A DNA stretch of 44,535 bases from Magnetococcales bacterium (lineage in GTDB: Bacteria > Pseudomonadota > Magnetococcia > Magnetococcales > DC0425bin3): positions 1-44,535 of the forward strand of contig JADGCJ010000013.1 in the NCBI GenBank assembly GCA_015229045.1, read 5' to 3'. The notes under the pieces are model-generated. The model was not told the DNA's origin. It made no database searches and saw nothing but the letters and a program-made list of their open reading frames with translations. How positions within the stretch are numbered: the first letter of the stretch is position 1; each line of letters opens with the position of its first letter. Below, piece by piece: positions 19,395 through 26,126 of the stretch. Made by a program: the position numbers and the translations under genes.

Positions 19395-20636
19395 CTACTG
19401 GATACCACCCATGAGAGTAATGAGTATCCCGGTCAAAATGGCGGTCGTGATCACACCGCTGATATTGGCACCGAGGGCCTGAGGCAGGATCATAGCCTCC
19501 GGGTTGACGCTGGAAACCAACTTCTGGGCAACCTTGGCCGTGGTCGGCACACAGCTTACGGCGGCAATACCGATTACCGGGTTATACTTCTTGCCGCTCA
19601 TAAAGTAAAGCACGTAACCGCCCATGATGCCGCCGATGGCCGAAATAGTCAAAGCCGTGACGCCAAGCACCAACAGAATCAAGACCTCGGGATTCAGAAG
19701 GGTGCTGGCCTCACACAGAACACCAAGGGTCATCCCCAGGAAGAAGGTGGCACCATAAAGGAAAACCCCCTCGAAAAGCTTGACGAAATCCACCAAGCCC
19801 GATTCACGGATGACCACTCCCAGGAAGAGGGAAAGGAACAACGGTCCAGCCACGGGGAAAAGCAAAGACAAAACCACACAGAGAATGACGGAGAAGATGA
19901 TCTTCTGGTCGGAACTGATGGGCATGCGCTTTTCAATGGGCATGGCAATACCGCGAATATGCTTCGGTACCAGCAATTTGACAAGGTAGGGATAGGCACC
20001 GTAGGTCAGACCAAGATAGAGATAAGCCACAACGGTGATCGGGACAAAATACTGCTTGGCCAGAAGCAGGGAACTGAAAAGAACCATGGGACCATCCGCG
20101 CCGCCGATGACAGCTGTGGCCGTGGACGCCTGGGGAGAGAGACCCATCATGACGCCGATTGGAATGGTCACAATGGTTCCCAATTCAGCGCAGATAGCCA
20201 GAAACATGCTCTGGAATGGCCGGGCCATGACATAGCCGACATCCAGGAGCGAACCGATTCCCATAAAAACGAGGCAGGCGATCAAACCGTTGGAGAAGGT
20301 GAAGGTGTAGATCGGCTGCAACCAGTCGATCTGGACAATGTTCATCAGCTGATTCGTTTCGGAAATCAGAGGATTGACGAACAGCGTACCATGTTTTCCC
20401 TGCGCGGGAATGTTCATGTAGTCCGGCACGAACATGACCGCCGCATTGATGGTGGACATGGCCAAACCCATGGGAATCATCAGCAAAGGTTCCAGGACAC
20501 CCTTCTTCCCCAGGTACATCAGCACCGCACCGAGGAAGATGAGGAAAATCCGCATGAAAGCGATTTTTGGATCGTGATGGAAGGCATCGACCAAAGTGGC
20601 AATACCCTGGAACATACTGAGGAAGTCGAGATTCAC
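19395..20636 (-). CDS. Na+-transporting decarboxylase beta subunit (OadB/MmdB/GcdB family)
   Basis: 413-aa membrane subunit that decarboxylates carboxybiotin and exports Na+. The start is a GTG at 20636 with a perfect AGGAGG at 6 nt; upstream extensions are rejected. Family signatures include GMLL-like FLGAVLMYLGKKGVLEPLLMIPMG, the Na+-site region TAVIGGADGPMVLFSS (with the essential Asp) and, near the end, GANISGVITTAILTGILITLMGG. It is the last gene of an operon with the carboxyltransferase, OadG-like and biotin-carrier genes. With a PccB-type carboxyltransferase rather than OadA, the complex is more like methylmalonyl-CoA (or glutaconyl-CoA) decarboxylase than oxaloacetate decarboxylase. 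Confidence 0.92.
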   Translation of the reverse strand: MNLDFLSMFQGIATLVDAFHHDPKIAFMRIFLIFLGAVLMYLGKKGVLEPLLMIPMGLAMSTINAAVMFVPDYMNIPAQGKHGTLFVNPLISETNQLMNIVQIDWLQPIYTFTFSNGLIACLVFMGIGSLLDVGYVMARPFQSMFLAICAELGTIVTIPIGVMMGLSPQASTATAVIGGADGPMVLFSSLLLAKQYFVPITVVAYLYLGLTYGAYPYLVKLLVPKHIRGIAMPIEKRMPISSDQKIIFSVILCVVLSLLFPVAGPLFLSLFLGVVIRESGLVDFVKLFEGVFLYGATFFLGMTLGVLCEASTLLNPEVLILLVLGVTALTISAIGGIMGGYVLYFMSGKKYNPVIGIAAVSCVPTTAKVAQKLVSSVNPEAMILPQALGANISGVITTAILTGILITLMGGIQ

Positions 20637-20690
20637 TTTAAAACCTCCTGAAGACAACGATTTCTGCGCACCACCAGTCAAGGAAACCTG

Positions 20691-20725
20691 TCCATGGCAC
20701 AATCATGGTCCATGGCACAATCATG
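20691..20725. repeat. 18-bp tandem duplication
   Basis: TCCATGGCACAATCATG occurs twice in direct succession with an 18-bp period, in the 176-bp gap between the biotin-carrier gene and the OadB-like gene. It may be replication slippage. I see no other feature in this gap apart from the downstream ribosome binding site. Confidence 0.7.
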
Positions 20726-20812
20726 CCCAGATCGCCGACAGTACCGAAGACGCAAAAACGCCGCAAAAAACCAATCGCATCGACGTTAACAACCACGTTC
20801 CGAATTTCTATG

Positions 20813-21226
20813 TTAAACGATGGACATCAAGCGGACACCAATTTCGACGGAGTCTCCCTCTTTGCAGGCGATATTTTTGACCGTTCCCGCGCGATGTGCG
20901 AGGATTTCCGTCTTTTGCTTCATGGCTTCCAGGATGACAACCTTGTCACCTTTGGCTACCTGCTGGCCATCTTTGACCAAAACCTGGACGACGACTCCGC
21001 CCATAGGAGCAAGACGGTCGGTCTCACCACCAGAACCACCGGCAGCAGGTGCTGCGGCCTTGGGAGCGGCAGGCGCCTTGGCAAGGGTCGCCGCTGGCTT
21101 CGGAGTGGGGGCATCCGCCCTCATCCCAGGGGACGGGTAGAGGGTATTTTCATCACCTTCCGTGATGTCCTGGACAAGAACCTCGTATTGGGTTTGCTCA
21201 ATGGTGATTCGTAATTTTCTTTCCAT
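20813..21226 (-). CDS. Biotin carboxyl carrier subunit of the decarboxylase
   Basis: 137 aa from the ATG at 21226, which has CCAGGA about 10 nt before it; ATGs at 21232 and 21238 are alternatives. An N-terminal segment is followed by an Ala/Pro/Lys-rich flexible linker (about 38-66) and a lipoyl/biotinyl domain (about 68-137). The biotin attachment sequence is ILEAMKQKTEI with Lys103; the residue after the lysine is Gln rather than the usual Met. The domain shuttles the carboxyl group from the carboxyltransferase to the membrane beta subunit (MmdC/GcdC role). No biotin carboxylase gene is adjacent, which favours decarboxylation over ATP-driven carboxylation. Confidence 0.9.
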   Translation of the reverse strand: MERKLRITIEQTQYEVLVQDITEGDENTLYPSPGMRADAPTPKPAATLAKAPAAPKAAAPAAGGSGGETDRLAPMGGVVVQVLVKDGQQVAKGDKVVILEAMKQKTEILAHRAGTVKNIACKEGDSVEIGVRLMSIV

Positions 21227-21348
21227 CGCCATATCCATCCTGGTAGTTTCAGCACATGTGAGTTTAAGTTACCGTGAAAGCCGCACAGCGACTTCCATGA
21301 TCGGAGGGTGGAAGAGGGGGGAATTCCCCCCCCGTGTCCATACAAACG

Positions 21349-21687
21349 TTAACGGCGAACCTGATGTGATGCCTGGTTCAGAGATCGGCCAACCGAAGCC
21401 CATGAAACGTCAACGCCGACGTCGGATCTCAGGTGGACGATACGCACCCGACGATTCATGGTGTAAACGGCGGCGGCAATTGCCACCAAATGGTGCCTGG
21501 GTGGTTCGCCCGACGCCGAACACACAGATGCGGGCAGCACCACCGAGGGTGCAGCGACGCTCGCCCCCTTTTGCCCCTTGGACAAGACAGAGACAACGAC
21601 CTTGATCATGTAGGCCGCAGCGAAGCCGATGATGATCAGCAGGGCGTAGGCGGTAAGAGCCTTGAGAATGACCTCCGACATGGACAT
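21349..21687 (-). CDS. OadG/MmdD-like small subunit of the Na+ pump
   Basis: About 112 aa from the ATG at 21687; an ATG at 21681 is close by. It has one N-terminal transmembrane helix (ALTAYALLIIIGFAAAYMIKVVV), a small Ala/Ser/Val linker, and the C-terminal HHLVAIAAAVYTMNRRVRIVHL segment, ending in SWASVGR, characteristic of gamma/delta subunits that hold the decarboxylase complex together at the membrane. It sits between the carboxyltransferase and biotin-carrier genes, as expected for an mmdADCB-type order. Confidence 0.82.
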   Translation of the reverse strand: MSMSEVILKALTAYALLIIIGFAAAYMIKVVVSVLSKGQKGASVAAPSVVLPASVCSASGEPPRHHLVAIAAAVYTMNRRVRIVHLRSDVGVDVSWASVGRSLNQASHQVRR

Positions 21688-21728
21688 ATTTTGGTACTCC
21701 CGAGTGGGCTGACCCACTCCAGTCAAAA

Positions 21729-23279
21729 TCAAAGAGGAATGTTGCCGTGCTTCTTGAGGGGGCGCAGCTCCCGTTTGTTCATGGATTTGCGCAGGGCCAG
21801 GGTCAGGAAGGCACGGGTTTGGGACGGCTCGATGATGTCCGTGACATATCCTCTCGCCGCCGAGAGGTAGGGCGAGGCAAAATTGTCGCGATAATCCTGG
21901 ACCAGTTCCAATGTCTTGGCTTTTTTGTCGGCGGCGTCTTTCAGCTCTTTGCCGTAGAGCAGGTTGACGGCACCTTCAGCTCCCATGACGGCGATCTCGG
22001 CGGTGGGCCAGGCGTAGACCACATCGGCGCCCATCTCCGGGCTGCACATGGCCAGGTAGGATCCGCCATAGGCCTTGCGCAGAATGACGGTCAGTTTGGG
22101 TACCGTGGCCGAGGCATAAGCGAAGAGCATTTTGGCGCCATGACGAATGATACCGCCACGCTCCTGCTCGACGCCTGGCAGAAACCCCGGAACATCCACC
22201 AGGTTGACCACGGGAATGTTGAAGACGTTGCAAAAACGAATGAAACGCGACCCTTTGTCCGAGGAGTCGATGTCGAGACAGCCAGCCTGCTCCATGGATT
22301 GATTGGCGATGATGCCCACCACGATGCCCTGGATGCGGGCAAAACAGACCACCAGGTTGCGGGCAAATCCGGCGTGAATTTCAAAATACTCACCGTTGTC
22401 CACCAGCCGGGCGATGATGTCCTTGACATTCATGGGGGCTTTTGGATCGTCCGGGACCATGGTGTTCATTTCCGGATCTTCGGAGAGATCCAGGTCGGCC
22501 CAGGGCTTGTGCGGGGGATCATGGGTGTTGTTGGAGGGTAGATAGCCGAGAAGCTGTTTGACCAGCTGGATGGCATGTTTGTCGTCGTCGGCCACTACAT
22601 GGACGTTGCCACTGACGGTGGCGTGGATTTCGGCGCTGCCGATTTCGTCCATGGTGCAGTCGCGGCCAGTGACGGCCTTGATCACCTGGGGGCCGGTGAT
22701 GAACATCTGGGCGTTCTGCCGGGTCATGATGATGAAGTCCATCAGGGCCGGCGAATAGGACGCTCCCCCTGCGCAGGGGCCAAGGATCACCGCAATCTGG
22801 GGAACGACCCCCGACAAAATGACATTCTGGTAGAACACCTGCCCATATCCCGAGAGGGCATCTACCCCTTCCTGGATGCGGGCACCGCCGGAGTCTTTGA
22901 AGGCCACCACGGGTATGCCCATGCGCTGGGCATACTGCATGGCCTGGACAATTTTCTGGGCATGCATCTTGCCCAGGGTTCCGGCCACCACGTTGAAATC
23001 CTGACTGACCGCAGCGACTTGCCGATTGTCGACAAAGCCCGTACCTACCACCACGCCGTCTGCCGGGATCTCTTTTCCCGCCATACCGAAGTGGGTGCAG
23101 GTATGTTGAATGTGGGTGCCAATCTCCTGGAACGTCCCCTCCTGGAAGAGGGTGTCCAGACGCTCTCGGGCGGTGAGTTGGCCTTTGGCGTGTCGTTGGG
23201 CAACTTTTTCCTTGCCGGCCGTCAGGACGGCTTCACGGCGTTTCTGGAGAGTTTCCAGGGCTTTTTGGGATATGCTCAT
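21729..23279 (-). CDS. Acyl-CoA carboxyltransferase subunit (MmdA/PccB family)
   Basis: 516-aa cytoplasmic carboxyltransferase; the ATG at 23279 gives the normal family N-terminus (KALETLQKRREAVLTAGK). It holds two crotonase-like halves: FKDSGGARIQEGVDALSGYGQ and GPCAGGASYSPALMDF in the first, and NLVDVPGFLPGVEQERGGIIRHGAKMLFAYA and LRKAYGGSYLAMCSP in the second. The pair of oxyanion-hole glycine motifs is intact. It transfers CO2 between an acyl-CoA and carrier-bound biotin. Most family members with an adjacent OadB-type subunit are methylmalonyl-CoA decarboxylase alpha subunits; propionyl-CoA carboxylase beta is the alternative. As first gene of the operon it depends on a promoter I could not identify in the 564-bp gap upstream. 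Confidence 0.9.
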   Translation of the reverse strand: MSISQKALETLQKRREAVLTAGKEKVAQRHAKGQLTARERLDTLFQEGTFQEIGTHIQHTCTHFGMAGKEIPADGVVVGTGFVDNRQVAAVSQDFNVVAGTLGKMHAQKIVQAMQYAQRMGIPVVAFKDSGGARIQEGVDALSGYGQVFYQNVILSGVVPQIAVILGPCAGGASYSPALMDFIIMTRQNAQMFITGPQVIKAVTGRDCTMDEIGSAEIHATVSGNVHVVADDDKHAIQLVKQLLGYLPSNNTHDPPHKPWADLDLSEDPEMNTMVPDDPKAPMNVKDIIARLVDNGEYFEIHAGFARNLVVCFARIQGIVVGIIANQSMEQAGCLDIDSSDKGSRFIRFCNVFNIPVVNLVDVPGFLPGVEQERGGIIRHGAKMLFAYASATVPKLTVILRKAYGGSYLAMCSPEMGADVVYAWPTAEIAVMGAEGAVNLLYGKELKDAADKKAKTLELVQDYRDNFASPYLSAARGYVTDIIEPSQTRAFLTLALRKSMNKRELRPLKKHGNIPL

Positions 23280-23843
23280 GTCTCTGTTGAATTCCCGTTC
23301 TGGAGCCAAAAAAAACCGACGAGGCCACCCCGAAGTTTCTGACGAAACCCGACGCACTGCGCTTGCACACCGCCTCCGGTACCCTACCTTTTTCGAGAGT
23401 ACGGGAGATGGTACATGCAGACCGCAATTTGTGCAACCCCGCCTGATATCTGTTTTTAAAAAGTTTACTGACTATTCAGCACTCCACCCAATGATACATT
23501 GATAGAGATTTGTACAATATCCGGGAAGGCCGAGTAAATGGCAGGAGTCTCCTCCAGCCATTTTTTGTACCCCCTGTCGGGCGATTCCTGTGGCGCCCCC
23601 ACATGCGCCACCCTACGATTCTTGCGCAGAAAGACAGAAGCAGGACCCCGGAGAGTCATGACCACGGCGCTCCCCCCGACAGGGATAAACCCTCCCGCGA
23701 TGCTGAAAGCCCGCCACACCCCAGGGGTTTCCTCTTTTCAAGTTTGGGTTAGAAACAGAACAAAGGCCAAGCTCAGAGGACGGACCGGAGGTCAGACAGC
23801 CAGGAAGTCTCTACCGGCCCGTATCTGAGCAAGTGGCAAAAAC
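23280..23843. other. 564-bp region between NhaD and carboxyltransferase genes
   Basis: It should hold the promoter of the decarboxylase operon on the minus strand, but I could not identify one. A minus-strand frame at 23465-23719 (84 codons) reads smoothly (for example VAHVGAPQESPDRGYKKWLEE) and could be a gene remnant, but no family is recognisable and no ribosome binding site supports it. A near-perfect 10-bp inverted repeat followed by six T on the plus strand (23538-23566) looks like a terminator, although no plus-strand gene precedes it. Confidence 0.35.
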
Positions 23844-25223
23844 TCAGTGTTTTTGTACAGAAGATCCCGCCCCCGTAGCCATGGTTTGTGCCTGGGTAAG
23901 CGATGGCGGATTGACTGCGGCATGGCCCTTGTTGCCCGGTTGCCAGCCAAGTGCGCTCAGGAGAATGAAAAATCCGATAATGTAGGCCACGGTTACATGC
24001 CAACCATTTTTGAGCCAGGACCAGGTGGACCTGCTTTCCGGGTACATGTTGGAAAGCCCTACACCAGCAGAAGATCCAAACCAGATCATGGAGCCACCAA
24101 AGCCCACGCAATAGGCCAACATACCCCAGTCGAATCCACCCTGGGCAATACCAAGTGCCGTCAAGGGAATATTGTCGAAGACGGCGGAGAGAAAACCCAG
24201 GCCGAAGGCGGTCTGCCAGGAGGCACGCGGAAGCTCTTCGACCGGCATGAGGGATGCGGTCATGACCAGGGCGAGAAGGAAGAAGGTTCCCTTGAGGTTG
24301 CTCGGAATGAGCGACCAGTCCGGCTTGCGCACGGGAATCATGACGAGTAACGCGACCCATACCGATATGCCAATGATCGGTATGTTGTCAGCCAGGCCTA
24401 TGATGACCGCATTGGCTGTGTAATTGGCGATGATGGCTACGACCAGAACAAAAAAGACGACGAAAAACCGACCCGAGTCCAACTTCCCATGATGGTCGTC
24501 CGGCAGGGACAAGGGAGAGTAGCCCTCCTGTTGGATGGCAGCCGGAATGCCGCAAATGATCGTGGCCGGGATTGCTGCGACGTAAGCGTGCAAAACGTCC
24601 AGGGGGGAAACCCCGGCAATCCACATCATGGTGGTGGTGGTGTCGCCAACGACGCTTCCGGCACCGCCCGCATTCGATGCGGCAACAATGCCCGCGAGAT
24701 ATCCGATGTGGACCTTGCCGCGAAAGACGATGCGGGCAATGGTCCCACCAATCAGCGCGGCGGCGATGTTGTCCAGGAAGCTGGAGATGATACACACCAG
24801 GAGCAGAAGGACGAATCCCCCCATCCATTTCTTGGGTAAATATCTGGGCAAGACCTCCGGCACACCGCTCTTTTCAAAGTGATTGGCAAGCAGGGAAAAA
24901 CCAAGCAACAGACACAGCAGATTGACCAAAGTCACCCATTCGTGCCGCATATGGTGTCCCAGGCCGACCAACCCCGGTCCATCCCTGAAACCGGAGATGA
25001 ACAGCTTGTAGCCAAGAACGACCGCCAAACCTGTCATGGCCACCTGAAAAGTGCGATCCGGTTGCGTTGCCACCCCCAACAAAATCAAGGCAAAAAGGAT
25101 GAAATCGATGGGAATGCCAAAAACCGTGTGAATGATGGCCTGAGATGCGGATTGGCCCTCGGCGGCCAGGCCTATGGAAGGCAGAAGCAGGATGCTCAGA
25201 CCCAGAATGAATAATCGCTTCAC
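23844..25223 (-). CDS. nhaD: NhaD-type Na+/H+ antiporter (ion transporter superfamily)
   Basis: 459-aa polytopic protein with about 11-13 helices, beginning with a signal-like segment (KRLFILGLSILLLPSIGLAAEG). The GTG start is preceded by AGGGG at about 9 nt. NhaD signatures are the SSFLDNIAAALIGGTIA helix, GIVAASNAGGAGSVVGDTTTTMMWIAG, the second DNIPLTALGIAQGG repeat and GGSMIWFGSSAGVGL. The Asp in the two SxxxDN motifs is typical for cation exchange. It extrudes Na+ in exchange for H+, which fits beside the sodium-pumping decarboxylase downstream on the same strand. Some relatives are annotated as citrate or arsenite carriers, but the TTTT and SSFLDN motifs favour NhaD. Confidence 0.85.
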   Translation of the reverse strand: MKRLFILGLSILLLPSIGLAAEGQSASQAIIHTVFGIPIDFILFALILLGVATQPDRTFQVAMTGLAVVLGYKLFISGFRDGPGLVGLGHHMRHEWVTLVNLLCLLLGFSLLANHFEKSGVPEVLPRYLPKKWMGGFVLLLLVCIISSFLDNIAAALIGGTIARIVFRGKVHIGYLAGIVAASNAGGAGSVVGDTTTTMMWIAGVSPLDVLHAYVAAIPATIICGIPAAIQQEGYSPLSLPDDHHGKLDSGRFFVVFFVLVVAIIANYTANAVIIGLADNIPIIGISVWVALLVMIPVRKPDWSLIPSNLKGTFFLLALVMTASLMPVEELPRASWQTAFGLGFLSAVFDNIPLTALGIAQGGFDWGMLAYCVGFGGSMIWFGSSAGVGLSNMYPESRSTWSWLKNGWHVTVAYIIGFFILLSALGWQPGNKGHAAVNPPSLTQAQTMATGAGSSVQKH

Positions 25224-25790
25224 TGTTCGATACCCCTGTTGGTTGGTTCAACTCTCCGGAGGCCGCCCGTCAAAAGACACGAATATGGGGCCTTTCGGGG
25301 CATTTTTCTTATCTGTTTCGGTGGAAAGGACACACCCCAGTCCATTGTGGACGTCGTCTACGGCGGGTAGAACACCCCCGGGAGCCGAAAAACACCAACC
25401 CGCTCCACGGACAGCCGATCGTGCCACCAACCAGGGACCACCGCACGACTTTCTATGACGGGGCGTCGATAAAAACATCAATCGCATGGCTTCCGGTGCA
25501 AGTCCTGTCTCCGGACTTCGCTGTGTTTTCGACCGCTTCCGGCTACCCGACGGGTGGTGTTTACCACACTTTCTGGCTTGTTAAAAGTGGTTTTTGACAG
25601 GTCCATATTGATTTTTATGGATGGGGGAGTCTTTCTCTGCCCTCCGATCATGGGATCTGCTCGCGACTTTCACAGTAAAATCAAGGTTACAAATGGACGT
25701 TTGGGACCAATCTGTCCCTTCCGCTTGATTTGTTCGACCCGATTTCCGGCATTCCGGATTGCAGGATACTGTTCAGGTCGAGAGATTGGG
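25224..25790. other. Divergent region between nhaD and kdp, no gene seen
   Basis: This 567-bp stretch separates the divergently transcribed nhaD and kdp genes. An 84-codon plus-strand frame exists at 25554-25808 but has no ribosome binding site, an unconvincing composition and no recognisable family. It runs through the putative kdp regulatory repeats, so I do not call it. The nhaD promoter should lie in the left part, but I could not identify it. Confidence 0.4.
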
Positions 25791-25791
25791 A

Positions 25792-25856
25792 TCTTAATAT
25801 TTTCTTAATACTGATCGGTCAACATTATTGACCATTTTGATCTTTTACCATCTAAC
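25792..25856 (+). promoter_or_regulatory. Candidate kdp promoter with KdpE-type direct repeats
   Basis: TCTTAATA occurs twice with an 11-bp period (25792-25799 and 25803-25810), the spacing expected for tandem binding of an OmpR-family regulator such as KdpE. The palindrome GGTCAA-CATTA-TTGACC follows (25817-25833). TTGACC at 25828-25833 can serve as a -35 box, with 17 bp to TCTAAC at 25851-25856 as -10. The first kdp ORF begins 39 bp further on. The repeats are seen; binding by KdpE is inferred. Confidence 0.55.
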
Positions 25857-25894
25857 ATGCGCTCCATGTAAACTTTCCTGCACAAGGAGTTGCC

Positions 25895-25987
25895 ATGGAT
25901 GCGTTCTATCTCTTCCTGAGCGTGGTTTTTTTTGCCCTGTCAGCCGCGCTTCTTCCCCTGTTTGACCAACTGAGGAGACGATCATGA
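25895..25987 (+). CDS. 30-aa single-helix membrane peptide, first ORF of kdp operon
   Basis: Encodes MDAFYLFLSVVFFALSAALL followed by [10 protein letters not shown]: one hydrophobic helix and a basic C-terminal tail (positive-inside, so the N-terminus is probably periplasmic). AAGGAG lies 5 nt before the ATG. It ends in an ATGA overlap with kdpF. Similar short ORFs occur before kdpF in other proteobacterial kdp operons as far as I recall, but no function is established. It may be a KdpF-like stabilising subunit or a coupling ORF. Confidence 0.75.
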   Translation: MDAFYLFLSVVFFALSAALLPLFDQLRRRS

Positions 25988-26076
25988 CGCCTCTTTATCT
26001 GATCGGTCTCCTGGTGACGGCCGGTGTTTTCATCTACCTGGTTGTCGTCCTGTTTTTGCCGGAGAAATTTTCATGA
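25984..26076 (+). CDS. kdpF: KdpF, small subunit of K+-transporting ATPase
   Basis: 30-aa membrane peptide [20 protein letters not shown] followed by [10 protein letters not shown]. The YLIGLL...YL...L..PEKF pattern is that of KdpF, which stabilises the KdpFABC complex in the inner membrane. GAGGAG lies 6 nt before the ATG, which overlaps the preceding stop (ATGA). Its own stop overlaps the next small ORF in the same way. Confidence 0.88.
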   Translation: MTPLYLIGLLVTAGVFIYLVVVLFLPEKFS

Positions 26077-26126
26077 ATCCGTATGGCTTCGACCAACCCC
26101 TCTTCCTTCGGAACTCCGTCCCATGA
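26073..26126 (+). CDS. 17-aa ORF bridging kdpF and kdpA
   Basis: Encodes [17 protein letters not shown]. Its ATG overlaps the kdpF stop (ATGA at 26073-26076) and its stop overlaps the kdpA start (ATGA at 26123-26126), exactly filling the gap. kdpA itself has no good ribosome binding site, so re-initiation after this ORF may deliver ribosomes to kdpA. It is hydrophilic to neutral, with no recognisable domain. A real peptide product is unproven. Confidence 0.45.
   Translation: MNPYGFDQPLFLRNSVP

Noticed and set aside
18957..20651. A 564-codon plus-strand frame opposite the OadB-like gene and the rnf leader
   Set aside because: Composition (His, Gln, Asp and Arg rich) is that of an antisense shadow, and no ribosome binding site or domain supports it.
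11497..23484. Shared ACTATTCAGCAC at about 11500 and 23470
   Set aside because: Twelve matching bases are expected many times by chance in a window of this size, and the flanks do not align.
23538..23566. Terminator-like hairpin (10-bp stem with one mismatch, then six T) on the plus strand
   Set aside because: No plus-strand gene lies upstream, so its biological role as a terminator is doubtful.
23465..23719. An 84-codon minus-strand frame in the gap between nhaD and the carboxyltransferase gene
   Set aside because: It reads smoothly, but no family is recognisable, no start signal is visible, and terminator-like DNA runs through it. Kept only as a possible remnant in the description of the gap.
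25554..25808. 84-codon plus-strand frame before the kdp operon
   Set aside because: No ribosome binding site, no recognisable domain, and it overlaps the putative KdpE-binding repeats.
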